DNA of 64,000 nucleotides from Flavisphingomonas formosensis (GTDB lineage: Bacteria; Pseudomonadota; Alphaproteobacteria; Sphingomonadales; Sphingomonadaceae), in the NCBI RefSeq assembly GCF_009755815.1, contig NZ_WRPK01000005.1, positions 310,001 to 374,000 on the forward strand, read 5' to 3'. Below, piece by piece: positions 17,828 to 26,696 of the stretch. The position numbers and the translations under genes are program-made. Each line of letters begins with the position of its first letter. Position 1 is the first letter of the stretch. Under the pieces are notes generated by a model. The model was given only the letters and a program-made list of their open reading frames with translations, was not told the DNA's origin and did not search any database.

Positions 17828-19255
17828 TCAGAAGAAGAGGATCGCGCCCGTCGCGATCGTGTCCGAGTCCGCATGGTTGTCGCCATGCGCCTTCGATTGG
17901 GTGTGCACATATTCGCCGATCAGCGTCACCCAGCTGGTCAGCCCATAACGCGCCTGGCCCACCCAGCTTGAATTGCGACGCACCAGCGTCGGATCATAGA
18001 GGCCGATCGGATCGGCGGCATCGCGATCCGCTTTCTCCGCGCCGGAAAGCTTCAGGAAGCTCGCGCCGTAGCTGCCGGCAAGGGTGAATTTGCCGATCGT
18101 GTAGGTGCCCTGGAAATAATAGCCGTCGCTCTTGCGGCGATTTCCGAGCGCATCGGTCGAAAGGATGAAGAGTCCGGTCGTGCCGACGCCGGTGCCGTTG
18201 TAATAATAGCCGAGCAGGCTGGCGGGACCATAGCCCAGCTTGGCACCGACATCGAAGGCGCGGCCGGTATAGCTCGGCATGTCGGCCGTGGCGTCATGCT
18301 TCTGGGTAAGCCCGCCGAGCCATCCATGAGCCGAGAACTGGTCCGACTTATAATCGTAGCTGATCTTCGCCTGGAAACCGGGCGTCTTGTTCACCTCGCT
18401 GCGGCCCGCCGTAGTGAGCGGCTGGAAGACGCCGAACGAAGCCTGGAAGCCGGCGAATTTCGGGCTGGTATAGCTGATCTGCGGCTGGAAGTCGGTGTAG
18501 ATGTAGCCGATGCCGATCCGGCCGAGCGAGGTGTTGGACGGCGCTGAATTGCTGCCCGGTGAACCGACCGACAGCAAGGTGATGTCGTTCAGGATCGCGT
18601 CGGATCCGAACATGCCTATGTCGCGGCCGACCTTGAACTCGCCGACATTGGGGCGGCCGACGGTCAGATAGGTCTGGCGGAAATCGATGCCGGCGGTGGC
18701 AAGCGCGCTGGGATTGCCGGCGGAATTGGCGCCGCCGATGCCGTTCACGCTGTCGATGCCCGGATAAAGGCCGAAATGCGCGCCGACGTCCCAGCCGCCC
18801 TGGTTGGTGGTGACGTCCATCTTCAAGAAGGCGGGCAACAGGCCGTTGCGGATCGCGGAGCTCTTGGAGCCGAGATTGGCGAGGCCGCCGGTGACGATGT
18901 GGTTGCCGGTCAGCGCGTCACCGCTGTCGTGCGTATAGAAGCCGTTGATCTGCCCAGAGAAGGTGAGTGCGATGTCACCGATCTGGAGGCCGACGCCCTT
19001 GTCCGTCATCTTCACATAATGGCTCATGTCGAGCGCGCTCGCCGCGGCCTGCTGTGGCGCCGGCTGCGCGGCGGCGACGGGCTCGGCCTGCTTGCGGGCG
19101 AGCAGCGCCTGATATTCCGCGTCGGTGAGGATGCCCTTCTGCTTGAGCGTCATCAGCAGATCGTCTGTGGTATCGGCGAAAGCCGGGCCGGCCACGCCGG
19201 CGAGGCATGCGAGGGCGACGGCGGCCTTCAGCCGCGTCAGTTGCGCTTTCTTCAT
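17828..19255 (-). CDS. DcaP-like outer-membrane porin
   Basis: 475 residues. A signal peptide (RLKAAVALACLAGVAGPAFA) precedes a short helical segment (TTDDLLMTLKQKGILTDAEYQALLARKQ) found at the mature start of DcaP and OprP/O-like porins. Beta-barrel strands follow (LTFSGQINGFYTHDSGD, FKVGRDIGMFGSDAILND, TAGIDFRQTYLTVGRPNVGEFKVGRD) with a C-terminal Phe. It should form a trimeric channel for small, probably anionic solutes. AGGGGAGA is five bases before the chosen ATG. A copy of the 20-bp GTAC-centred dyad lies 86 bases upstream, which ties it to the PQQ dehydrogenase and pqqA promoters. Confidence 0.87.
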   Translation of the reverse strand: MKKAQLTRLKAAVALACLAGVAGPAFADTTDDLLMTLKQKGILTDAEYQALLARKQAEPVAAAQPAPQQAAASALDMSHYVKMTDKGVGLQIGDIALTFSGQINGFYTHDSGDALTGNHIVTGGLANLGSKSSAIRNGLLPAFLKMDVTTNQGGWDVGAHFGLYPGIDSVNGIGGANSAGNPSALATAGIDFRQTYLTVGRPNVGEFKVGRDIGMFGSDAILNDITLLSVGSPGSNSAPSNTSLGRIGIGYIYTDFQPQISYTSPKFAGFQASFGVFQPLTTAGRSEVNKTPGFQAKISYDYKSDQFSAHGWLGGLTQKHDATADMPSYTGRAFDVGAKLGYGPASLLGYYYNGTGVGTTGLFILSTDALGNRRKSDGYYFQGTYTIGKFTLAGSYGASFLKLSGAEKADRDAADPIGLYDPTLVRRNSSWVGQARYGLTSWVTLIGEYVHTQSKAHGDNHADSDTIATGAILFF

Positions 19256-19340
19256 GAGGTTCTCCCCTGAGGCCGGCATCGGCTGGCGCCGGCTCGACGG
19301 AGAGAGTGGCCGGGGATCGTCGGACGGGGAATTGCACTTT

Positions 19341-19360
19341 GGATCATTGGACCTTGGACC
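19341..19360 (-). promoter_or_regulatory. PQQ-regulon box, porin copy
   Basis: Minus-strand sequence GGTCCAAGGTCCAATGATCC, 86 bases before the porin start. It shares with the three other copies the fixed G1, C4C5, R8, G9T10, Y12, A14T15 and C20, but has C instead of A at position 11 and A instead of G at position 17. It is the weakest of the four main copies. Confidence 0.5.
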
Positions 19361-19399
19361 GAGGCCGAAATGTCCGTGCGTCTCCTCCCCGAAGCCCGC

Positions 19400-20359
19400 T
19401 CAGGGCGCGATCGCTACCCCCCAGGGCGCCCGGCCTGCCGGAACGGTGGCGATCACCTTGCGCTGCGCCAGATCGATCACCGACACATCGTTGGTGAGGC
19501 CGTTGGCGGTGAAGGCGCGGCTGCCGTCTGGCGTGATCGCGAGATGCCAGACGCGCTGGCCGACGGGCAGGTAGCCTGTCACCTTGCGGCTGGCGACGTC
19601 GACGAAGGCGACCTGGTTGGCCCGGCCGAGCGAGACCAGTGCCGTCTTCCCGTCCGGCGTGAAATCGATTCCCACTGGCATCACCTTGTCCGCCGGCACG
19701 CCCGGCGGCTGGAAGGCGATGGTGGCGGTCACCTGGCGCGTGCCCATGTCGATCACGCTCACCGTGCCGCCGATCTCGGCGGACACCCATACTTCCTTGC
19801 CGCCTGCGGCGAACTCGGCGTGGCGCGGGCGCAAGCCCACCGTCGTCTGCGCGACATCCTGCTTTGTAGCGAGATCGATCCAGTGCACCTGGCTGTCGGT
19901 CTCGGATGTCGAGAGCACGAAGCGCCCATCAGGGCTCACCGCCATGCCCTCCGGCTCCACGCCGACGGGTATCTGGAAGGCGACCGCCGCCTTGGCGATG
20001 TCGATCGCGGTGACGGCGGCGTCCCGCTCGTTCGCGGCGAACAGCGTCTTGCCGTCCGGCGACAGCGCGAACTGCTCCGGATCCTCGCCGGAGGGAAGAT
20101 CCGCCAGCACCTTGCCGGTCGTGCGGTCGATCACCTGCACTGCATTCTCGTCGCTCGCGCACAGATAGATGCGCTTGCCGTCGCGCGAGAGCAGGATGCC
20201 GCGCGGCCGCTTGCCGACCGGCCAGGTCGCGACGGGCTGCAGCGTCGCCGCGTCGATCACGGTCAGCGTGTTGCCGCGTTCGTTGGAGACATAGACGGTG
20301 GACGCCGCGGCCGGCGCGGCGGCGAGCGAGAGCGCAAGGGCCAAGGATAGCTGTCTCAT
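19400..20359 (-). CDS. PQQ-associated YVTN beta-propeller protein
   Basis: 319 residues with a signal peptide (LSLALALSLAAAPAAA) and about seven repeats of the YVTN type (VYVSNERGNTLTVIDAATLQPVATWPVGKRPRGILLSRDGKRIYLC and similar), so a periplasmic beta-propeller. A family of this kind is regularly found beside PQQ-dependent ethanol oxidation genes. Its function is not known; it might help enzyme assembly or electron transfer. It is divergent from the PedF-like cytochrome gene across a 125-bp region holding one copy of the shared 20-bp dyad, 40 bases before this start. Confidence 0.87.
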   Translation of the reverse strand: MRQLSLALALSLAAAPAAASTVYVSNERGNTLTVIDAATLQPVATWPVGKRPRGILLSRDGKRIYLCASDENAVQVIDRTTGKVLADLPSGEDPEQFALSPDGKTLFAANERDAAVTAIDIAKAAVAFQIPVGVEPEGMAVSPDGRFVLSTSETDSQVHWIDLATKQDVAQTTVGLRPRHAEFAAGGKEVWVSAEIGGTVSVIDMGTRQVTATIAFQPPGVPADKVMPVGIDFTPDGKTALVSLGRANQVAFVDVASRKVTGYLPVGQRVWHLAITPDGSRAFTANGLTNDVSVIDLAQRKVIATVPAGRAPWGVAIAP

Positions 20360-20398
20360 GGCGTGAATGTGTAGGCCGATGCGCCGGGGAAGCGTCTA

Positions 20399-20418
20399 GT
20401 CCCAAAGTACCATGGGGC
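20399..20418 (+). promoter_or_regulatory. PQQ-regulon box, divergent pedF-like/propeller copy
   Basis: GTCCCAAAGTACCATGGGGC, centred on GTAC, lies in the divergent region: 66 bases before the cytochrome start on the plus strand and 40 bases before the beta-propeller start on the minus strand. The near symmetry would let one site serve both promoters. Confidence 0.6.
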
Positions 20419-20484
20419 GCTCCCTCCGCTCATCCTACTGTTTCGCGAACGCGGCAGCATCTGGCGCCGCTCCTGGAGGGACGC

Positions 20485-20940
20485 ATGAAGGTACGCTTCG
20501 AAGGGGTGGCGCTCGCCGTCGCCGCGGCGCTGATGGTCGGTACGGTTTCCGGCCGGGTGATGGCGCATGGCAATGTGACGCCGCAGCCGGTCGACACCAG
20601 CGCGTTGCCCGACCTGCAGCCCAACAACGACAGCTGGGTCACCAAGAACCCCTTCCGAGCCGATCCGCAGGTCTATGCCAAGGCGCAGAAGATCGGCGAG
20701 AGCGCCTATGGCCAGAATTGCGCGCGATGCCATGGCCTCGAGGCGATTTCCGGCGGCATCGCGCCGGATCTGCGCTATCTCGACGTCAAGGAAGATGGCG
20801 ACGAATGGTTCATCGAGCGCTGCCATCACGGCTCGGTGCGCGACGGCAAGGTCTATATGCCGCCGATGGGCGACGTGCTGGGGCAGAAGGCTTGCTGGGC
20901 GATACGCTCCTGGCTGGACACCGTCCATTCGGATAGCTGA
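20485..20940 (+). CDS. pedF: Cytochrome c-550, PedF-like
   Basis: 151 residues with a signal peptide (ALAVAAALMVGTVSGRVMA) and one heme site CARCH at 79-83; Met125 or Met128 (KVYMPPMGD) is the likely axial ligand. ERCHHGSVRDGKVYMPPMGD and CWAIRSWL fit the PedF cytochrome family that accepts electrons from quinoprotein ethanol dehydrogenase in the periplasm. TGGAGGGA lies before the ATG. The next gene starts three bases after its stop, and the dehydrogenase follows, so the three probably share the pathway. The symbol is given by similarity of pattern and context. Confidence 0.88.
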   Translation: MKVRFEGVALAVAAALMVGTVSGRVMAHGNVTPQPVDTSALPDLQPNNDSWVTKNPFRADPQVYAKAQKIGESAYGQNCARCHGLEAISGGIAPDLRYLDVKEDGDEWFIERCHHGSVRDGKVYMPPMGDVLGQKACWAIRSWLDTVHSDS

Positions 20941-20943
20941 GCC

Positions 20944-21804
20944 ATGCTGCTCGATCGTCGCCGGGCACTCGCGCTGATCGGCGGCGGCACCGCGATGCTC
21001 GCCGTCGGCGGGCGTGCAGGCGCCGCCTCGCTCGACAAGGTGATCGCGCGCGGCACGCTCTCCATTGCTGTCTATCGCGACTTCGAACCCTGGTCGTGGC
21101 GCGAGGGCGACAGGTTGCGCGGAATCGATGTCGAGCTCGGTGAGCTGCTGGCCTCCGCCATCGCCCTGCGCGCCGAGTTTCTGGAGCTGATCCCGGGCGA
21201 CGACGTTGCCGCCGACCTGCGCAACGCGGTCTGGCGCGGGTCCGTCGTCGGCCAGGCGCCCGCGGACGTGATGATGCACGTGCCGGTCGATCGCCAGCTC
21301 GCGCTGGCCAATGATCGCGCCGTGATTCTCGGCGCTTATTATCGCGAGAGCTTCGCCATGGCCTGCAATCGCGATCGCGTGCCCGATTGCGAGGCGCTGC
21401 CTCCGGCCTTCAAGGGACGGCCGCTGGCCGCAGAGATCGACTCCATTCCCGACTTCTATCTGTCGAGCGTTTCGGGCGGCATGCTGCGCAGCGACGTGCA
21501 CCATTATCCCACCGGCCCGGCCGCGGTCGCTGCGGCTGCGGGGCAGGAGGCGGACGGCGTGGTGGCGACGCGCGCGCAGATCGAGCATGGCCTGCTGGCG
21601 GCGCGGGATCGGCTCGTCCAGCGCAAAGGGCCACTGCCGATGATGCTCTCGCCCGGCTGGAACGTCGGCATTGCCGTGAAGGACGACAGCCGCGACCTCG
21701 GCGACCGGCTCGAGTCGGTCCTCGCCGCGCTCGTCGCCAACGGCAAGATCCCGGCGATCTTCGAACGCTACGGCGTCGTCTATCGGCCTCCGGCGGAAGC
21801 CTGA
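20944..21804 (+). CDS. Periplasmic solute-binding-like protein of quinoprotein clusters
   Basis: 286 residues. The N-terminus has a signal with paired arginines (DRRRALALIGGGTAMLAVGGRAGAA). The body is a type 3 solute-binding fold: GTLSIAVYRDFEPWSWREGDRLRGIDVELGELLASAI, VMMHVPVDRQLALANDRAVI and a C-terminal FERYGVVYRPP. No ABC permease or ATPase is nearby. Similar orphan binding proteins (MoxJ/XoxJ and relatives) sit in methanol and ethanol dehydrogenase clusters and are thought to assist dehydrogenase maturation or interaction. That role is inferred here from its place between the cytochrome and the dehydrogenase. Cys residues near 140 (MACNRDRVPDC) could form a disulfide. Confidence 0.82.
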   Translation: MLLDRRRALALIGGGTAMLAVGGRAGAASLDKVIARGTLSIAVYRDFEPWSWREGDRLRGIDVELGELLASAIALRAEFLELIPGDDVAADLRNAVWRGSVVGQAPADVMMHVPVDRQLALANDRAVILGAYYRESFAMACNRDRVPDCEALPPAFKGRPLAAEIDSIPDFYLSSVSGGMLRSDVHHYPTGPAAVAAAAGQEADGVVATRAQIEHGLLAARDRLVQRKGPLPMMLSPGWNVGIAVKDDSRDLGDRLESVLAALVANGKIPAIFERYGVVYRPPAEA

Positions 21805-21817
21805 GCGGACGCATCTT

Positions 21818-21837
21818 GGCCCTAGGTACAATTGCCC
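21818..21837 (+). promoter_or_regulatory. PQQ-regulon box, alcohol dehydrogenase copy
   Basis: GGCCCTAGGTACAATTGCCC lies 73 bases before the start codon of the PQQ alcohol dehydrogenase. It has the central GTAC and GNNCC left arm shared by the other copies. Confidence 0.6.
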
Positions 21838-21909
21838 GATGCTGCGCCGAACCTAGCATTCGCATCGTCAGATCGGCGCACATGCTGCGCACAAACTGGA
21901 GGGGATCGG

Positions 21910-23661
21910 ATGAAGCGAATGACACATTTCATCGCGCTCGGCGCGCTAGCGGTTGCTCAGGCAGGAGGCGTCACCACGCTTTCAGCGCAGTCCGGCGCCG
22001 GCCCCACCGACGCCGACCTCATGTCCTCCGCCACCAACACGGGGGCGGTGCTCACCAATGGCATGGGGCCGCGCGGCCAGCGCTTCAGTCCGCTCGATCA
22101 GATCAACGCGCAGACCGTCTCGCGCCTCGTTCCGGCCTTCGCGGCCTCGCTCGGCGGCGAGAAGCAGCGCGGACAGGAGAGCCAGCCGATCGTCTATGAC
22201 GGCACCATCTATGTCACCGGCTCCTACAGCCGCCTCTTCGCCTTCGACGCCCGCACCGGCGAGGAGAAATGGGAATATGATGCGCGCCTGCCGGACGGCA
22301 TCATGCCTTGCTGCGACGTGGTCAATCGCGGCGCCGCCATCTATGGCGACAAGATCATCTTCGCCACGCTCGACGCTCATATCGTCGCGCTCAACCGCAA
22401 CACCGGCAAGGTCGTCTGGAACAAGAAGGCGGCCGACTACGAGGCCGGCTATTCGATGACGGCCGCGCCGCTGATCGTGCACGGCAAGGTGATCTACGGC
22501 AATTCCGGAGGCGAGTTCGGCATCATCGGCCGCGTCGAGGCGCGGGACGTGAACACCGGCGAGCTGGTCTGGTCCCGCCCCACCATCGAGGGCAATGTCG
22601 GGCAGCTCAACGGCAAGGATTCGACCATGACCGGCAAGCTCAACGCGAGCTGGCAGGGCGATCAGTGGAAGACCGGTGGCGGCGCGCCCTGGCTCGGCGG
22701 CACCTATGATCCCGAGACCAACCTGCTCTATTTCGGCACCGGCAATCCCGCGCCCTGGAACAGCCACCTGCGCCCCGGCGACAATCTCTACACCTCCTCC
22801 ACCCTCGCGATCGATCCCGACACGGGCGAGATCAAGTGGCACTATCAATATACGCCGCATGACGGCTGGGATTTCGACGGCGTCAACGAGTTCATTCCGT
22901 TCGACGCCACGGTGAACGGCAAGAAGATGAAGCTCGGCGCCCAGGCCAACCGCAACGGCTTCTTCTTCGTGCTCGATCGCACCAACGGCAAGTTCGTCTC
23001 CGCCTCGCCCTTCGTCACCAAGACGACTTGGGCCAGCGGCTATACCAAGGCCGGTCGGCCGATCTACGTCGACAGCAACCGGCCGGGCGCGCCGACAACG
23101 GACAAGGGCGCCTCGGTCTTCTCCGCACCCAGCTTCCTCGGCGGAAAGAACTGGATGCCGATGGCCTACAGCCAGCAGACCGGCTGGTTCTACGTGCCCT
23201 CCAACGAATGGGGCATGGACATCTGGAACGAGCCGATCACCTACAAGAAAGGCGCGGCCTATCTCGGCGCAGGCTTTACCATCAAGCCGTTGTATCCCGA
23301 CTATATCGGCGCGTTGCGCGCGGTCGATCCGGCGACGGGCAAGATCATGTGGACCTACAAGAACAAGGCACCGCTCTGGGGTGGTGTGCTGACCACTGGG
23401 GGCGGCCTCGTCTTCACCGGTACGCCGGAAGGCTATCTCAAGGCGTTCGATGCGAAGACTGGCCAGGAATTGTGGAAGTTCAACACCGGCTCCGGCGTCG
23501 TCGGCTCGCCTGTCACCTGGGAACAGGATGGCGAGCAGTATATCGCGGTGATGTCCGGCTGGGGCGGCGCCGTGCCGCTCTGGGGCGGCGAGGTCGCCAA
23601 GGCGGTGCAGCATATCAACCAGGGAGGCTCGCTATGGGTCTTCAAGCTGCCCAAATCCTGA
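21910..23661 (+). CDS. PQQ-dependent alcohol dehydrogenase, lanthanide-type active site
   Basis: 583 residues: signal peptide ([21 protein letters not shown]) and an eight-bladed propeller with repeated W-motifs ([19 protein letters not shown] and others). Adjacent Cys134-Cys135 give the rare ring disulfide over PQQ. The active-site segment [12 protein letters not shown] carries Asp321, the catalytic base, and Asp323 two residues later. That second Asp marks lanthanide-dependent enzymes (XoxF, ExaF, PedH); calcium enzymes lack it. There is no C-terminal heme domain, so electrons must leave through a separate carrier, probably the PedF-like cytochrome. GGAGGGG precedes ATG. Whether methanol, ethanol or longer alcohols are used cannot be decided from sequence reading alone. 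Confidence 0.93.
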   Translation: MKRMTHFIALGALAVAQAGGVTTLSAQSGAGPTDADLMSSATNTGAVLTNGMGPRGQRFSPLDQINAQTVSRLVPAFAASLGGEKQRGQESQPIVYDGTIYVTGSYSRLFAFDARTGEEKWEYDARLPDGIMPCCDVVNRGAAIYGDKIIFATLDAHIVALNRNTGKVVWNKKAADYEAGYSMTAAPLIVHGKVIYGNSGGEFGIIGRVEARDVNTGELVWSRPTIEGNVGQLNGKDSTMTGKLNASWQGDQWKTGGGAPWLGGTYDPETNLLYFGTGNPAPWNSHLRPGDNLYTSSTLAIDPDTGEIKWHYQYTPHDGWDFDGVNEFIPFDATVNGKKMKLGAQANRNGFFFVLDRTNGKFVSASPFVTKTTWASGYTKAGRPIYVDSNRPGAPTTDKGASVFSAPSFLGGKNWMPMAYSQQTGWFYVPSNEWGMDIWNEPITYKKGAAYLGAGFTIKPLYPDYIGALRAVDPATGKIMWTYKNKAPLWGGVLTTGGGLVFTGTPEGYLKAFDAKTGQELWKFNTGSGVVGSPVTWEQDGEQYIAVMSGWGGAVPLWGGEVAKAVQHINQGGSLWVFKLPKS

Positions 23662-23687
23662 TCGGGTCACGTGGTCGGGCGGAAGTC

Positions 23688-23713
23688 GGTGCGGGGTCTC
23701 GCGGCCCCGCACC
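23688..23713. terminator. GC stem-loop after the PQQ dehydrogenase
   Basis: GGTGCGGGG and CCCCGCACC form a perfect 9-bp stem with an 8-base loop between the dehydrogenase and the response-regulator gene. No T run follows, so it may attenuate or stabilise mRNA rather than fully terminate. Confidence 0.45.
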
Positions 23714-23735
23714 GCATCTGCTAGGCAGTGCCCTC

Positions 23736-24401
23736 ATGGGGGAGAAGAGTGTGGAGCGTGTGCTGATTGCGGACGATCATCCCCTCGTCCGGGATGGTCT
23801 GCGCACGGTGATCTCCGTGGCCTTCGATGCCGCCGAGCTGTTCGAGGCCGCCTCGCTCGAAGAGACGATCGCGATCATCGAGCGGGAAGGCGATTTCGAT
23901 CTCGTCATGCTCGACATCAACATGCCCGGCGCGACCGGCGTGAGCGGCCTCGCCACCTTGCGGCAGCGCTTTCCCGCACTGCCGGTGGTGATCGTCTCGG
24001 CCGCCACCGATCGCGGCCTGGTAAGTGCCGCGCTGGCTGCCGGTGCGTCCGGCTTCATTCCCAAGTCGCTGAAGCGGGGCGCGATCGTCGATGCTCTGAA
24101 GCAGGTGCTCGCCGGCGAGATCTACGTGCCCGAGGATGTCGGGCTCGATGACGGGCCGGACGAGGAGGAGCGCGACATCCAGCGCCGCATCGACCAGCTC
24201 ACCCCGCAACAGAAAGTGGTTCTCGGCCTGCTCGTCGAAGGCAAGCTCAACAAGCAGATCGCCTATGAGCTCGACGTGTCGATGACGACTGTGAAGGCGC
24301 ATGTCTCGGCGATCCTCACCAAGCTGCGCGTCTTCAGCCGCACCCAGGCGGTGATCCTCGTCAACAAGGTCCGCTTCCACGCGGAACCGCGCCGGCACTG
24401 A
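23736..24401 (+). CDS. LuxR-type response regulator (ErdR/ErbR-like)
   Basis: 221 residues: receiver domain (about 8-125) with the acidic pair in LIADDHPLVRDG, phospho-acceptor Asp60 (VMLDINMP) and Lys110 (FIPKS), then a LuxR helix-turn-helix (LTPQQKVVLGLLVEGKLNKQIAYELDVSMTTVKAHVSAILTKL, about 155-197). It should activate transcription when phosphorylated. Regulators of this kind (ErdR, ErbR/AgmR, ExaE) control ethanol oxidation in pseudomonads. It follows the dehydrogenase and is convergent with a hybrid kinase that may be its partner. GTG at 23751, with GGGGAGAAG upstream, is an alternative start. It is the best candidate for binding the shared 20-bp box. Confidence 0.88.
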   Translation: MGEKSVERVLIADDHPLVRDGLRTVISVAFDAAELFEAASLEETIAIIEREGDFDLVMLDINMPGATGVSGLATLRQRFPALPVVIVSAATDRGLVSAALAAGASGFIPKSLKRGAIVDALKQVLAGEIYVPEDVGLDDGPDEEERDIQRRIDQLTPQQKVVLGLLVEGKLNKQIAYELDVSMTTVKAHVSAILTKLRVFSRTQAVILVNKVRFHAEPRRH

Positions 24402-24437
24402 CGAAGTCGGATCGGGTTGGATGTCGGTCGATTGATT

Positions 24438-24458
24438 CCCCTTCCCGCAAGGGAGGGG
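24438..24458. terminator. Stem-loop between convergent regulator and kinase genes
   Basis: CCCCTTCC and GGGAGGGG can pair (one G-T pair) around a CGCAA-like loop in the 63-bp gap where two genes converge. It may act in both directions. The sequence also resembles the CCCC-GCAA-GGGG repeats scattered in sphingomonad genomes. Confidence 0.4.
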
Positions 24459-24464
24459 CATATC

Positions 24465-26696
24465 TCAATGCATCGGCCGGCCGAGCAGCGCCCGCAGCTG
24501 CGCGGGCTTCACCGGCTTGTTGAGGCAATCCAGCTTCTCCGTCGCCAGCCGGTCACGCAGTTCCGGGGTGCGGTCCGCAGTGATGACGATCGCCGGTACG
24601 GCCGCGCCCAGGCGTCGGCGGAGCAGGCGGACGGTGTCGTCGCCGGTCTCGCCGCAATCCAGATGATAGTCGGCGATCACGATATCCGGCACGAAGCCGG
24701 ACTCGATCGCCGCCAGCGCTTCCGCCCCGTCGCGCGCGCCGGCGACCCGATAGCCCCATCCGCCGAGCATGGCCGCCATCCCTTCCAGGATCGAGGCTTC
24801 GTTGTCGATCACCAGCACCGACTGTTCGGAAACGCTCCTTCGGCGCGGCGTGCCGGTCAGGGTGGCGACGGTATCGCGCGGCGGCGTTGCGGGCAGACAG
24901 ATACTGAAAGTCGATCCTTCGCCGGGCGCGGACCGCAGCTTGATCCGTGTATCGAGCATGCGCGCGGCACGCTGCACGATGGCGAGGCCCAGTCCCATGC
25001 CGCGCGTCCGGCCGCCATCCTCCAGCCTGTGGAATTCCTCGAATATGGCGGCATGATGCTCGCGCGCGATGCCGATGCCGGTGTCGGCGATCTCGATCTT
25101 CACCTGTTCGCCCCGCCGGCTGCAGCGTACTTCGACGGAACCGGTTTCCGTGTAGCGAAGCGCGTTGGAAATGAGGTTCTGCAGGATCCGCCGGGTGAGC
25201 CGCATGTCGGATCGCACCCAGAGCGGCGATGTCTGGATGCGCAGCTGGAGACCCCGTTCGCGCGCCATGGGTGCGAATTCGGCCTTCATGCTCCCGAGCA
25301 GCTCGGAGAGCGCGAAGTCGGTCGGTTGCGGCACGATCGCGCCGGCGTCGAGCTTCGAGATCTCGAGCAGCGCTTCGAGGAGATCCTCCACCGAATCTAG
25401 GGCCGATCCCGTCTGGCGCACGAGAGCCCGGGTCGGCGCGGCGAGCCGCCGGTCGGCGATCGCCGAGACGAACAGCCGTGCCGCGTTCAGCGGCTGCAGC
25501 AGGTCGTGGCTGGCGGCGGCCAGGAAGCGCGTCTTGGACAGATTGGCCTCCTCGGCGGCGGTCTTCGCCTCCCGCATCGCCTGCTCGGCGGCGAGGCGCT
25601 CGGCTGCCTCGCGCTGCAGCTTGAGATTCACCGACGCGATGTCGGCGGTACGCTCGGCGACGCGCCGTTCCAGCGTCTCGGCTGTCTCGCGCAGCGCCTC
25701 GGCGGCGCGCAGGCGCTCGGTCACGTCGGCGATGCTCATCACCATGCCGCCGCCCGGCAGCTTGGCGCGGCGGACCTCCAGCAGCCGGTCCGCGATCGGC
25801 AGGCGCGTTTCGGGCACGCCGTCGCCGCTCGCCCAGCCGACCGCCGCGGCCCGCTCGGGCCCGACATGGGCGAGCAGGCCGTCATGATCGCCGATCGCCT
25901 TGTCGACCTCGGCCGGCAACGCCAGAAGGCGCGCGAGCGGCTGGTTCCAGGCGATCAGCCGCCGGCTTTCGTCATAGACGCAGACGCCCTGCGGCATGGC
26001 GTCGAGCGTCGCCTGCAGCAGCGCGCCACGCTCGGCGAGCTGGCGCGCCATCTCCTGGGCGTCCTCCGCCTTCACGTCCGTAATGTCGGTGTAGACGCCG
26101 ACGATGCCGCCCTCGCTGGTGCGCAGCTCGTTGATCTGGACCCAGCGGCCATCGGCCAGCACATGGACATGGCCGCCGCCGGCCACGCCATGCTGCGCCA
26201 GCCGCTCCGACATCCAGCGATCCGGCGCGACGCGCGGGCCAAGGCTGCCGTCGGCCTCGCTGATCATCCGCGCGAGCTCGGCAAAGGTGAGCCCGGGCCG
26301 GATGCGATCCGCGATCCTGGGCCACAGGCTGAGATAAGTGGCGTTGTAGACGACCAGGCGATCGTCCGCGTCGAAGATCGCGAAGCCTTCGTTGATACTG
26401 TCGATCGCGTCGCGCAGCCGGCGCTCGGCGCCGTCCGCCTGCTCCTTGGCCACGGCGAGCGCAGCATTGGAGGCAGCGAGCTCGGTCAGCGCGCGCTCCA
26501 GGTCGGCGGTGCGGTCGCGGATCTTGCCTTCCAGCGTGATCGCGGTCTCGAACAGGGAGAAGGCGTTGCCCTGCAGGTCGGTCGATCGTTCCACCCGATC
26601 CATCAGCACGCGGTTGATCCGCTCCGCCTTCGCCAGCGCGGCCTCCAGCTCGGCGATGCGGGCAGCCGCGGGATCATAGGCGGGCTGGGCGCTCAT
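24465..26696 (-). CDS. Cytoplasmic hybrid sensor histidine kinase (NahK/ErcS'-like)
   Basis: 743 residues without membrane segments. Order: coiled coil (about 10-95), two PAS domains (95-210 with NEGFAIFDADDRLVVYN; 225-330 with PQGVCVYDESRRLIAWN), a second coiled coil, HisKA with His397 (AASHDLLQPLNAARLF), ATPase (NLISNALRYT, DTGIGI, GMGLGLAIV), and a C-terminal receiver with Asp676 and Lys727. PAS pairs and the SHDLLQPLNAARLF box are typical of NahK/ErcS' kinases. The ATGA overlap with the upstream FIST gene shows co-translation. It probably feeds signals to the nearby LuxR-type regulator or to a phosphotransfer protein outside the window. Confidence 0.9.
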   Translation of the reverse strand: MSAQPAYDPAAARIAELEAALAKAERINRVLMDRVERSTDLQGNAFSLFETAITLEGKIRDRTADLERALTELAASNAALAVAKEQADGAERRLRDAIDSINEGFAIFDADDRLVVYNATYLSLWPRIADRIRPGLTFAELARMISEADGSLGPRVAPDRWMSERLAQHGVAGGGHVHVLADGRWVQINELRTSEGGIVGVYTDITDVKAEDAQEMARQLAERGALLQATLDAMPQGVCVYDESRRLIAWNQPLARLLALPAEVDKAIGDHDGLLAHVGPERAAAVGWASGDGVPETRLPIADRLLEVRRAKLPGGGMVMSIADVTERLRAAEALRETAETLERRVAERTADIASVNLKLQREAAERLAAEQAMREAKTAAEEANLSKTRFLAAASHDLLQPLNAARLFVSAIADRRLAAPTRALVRQTGSALDSVEDLLEALLEISKLDAGAIVPQPTDFALSELLGSMKAEFAPMARERGLQLRIQTSPLWVRSDMRLTRRILQNLISNALRYTETGSVEVRCSRRGEQVKIEIADTGIGIAREHHAAIFEEFHRLEDGGRTRGMGLGLAIVQRAARMLDTRIKLRSAPGEGSTFSICLPATPPRDTVATLTGTPRRRSVSEQSVLVIDNEASILEGMAAMLGGWGYRVAGARDGAEALAAIESGFVPDIVIADYHLDCGETGDDTVRLLRRRLGAAVPAIVITADRTPELRDRLATEKLDCLNKPVKPAQLRALLGRPMH

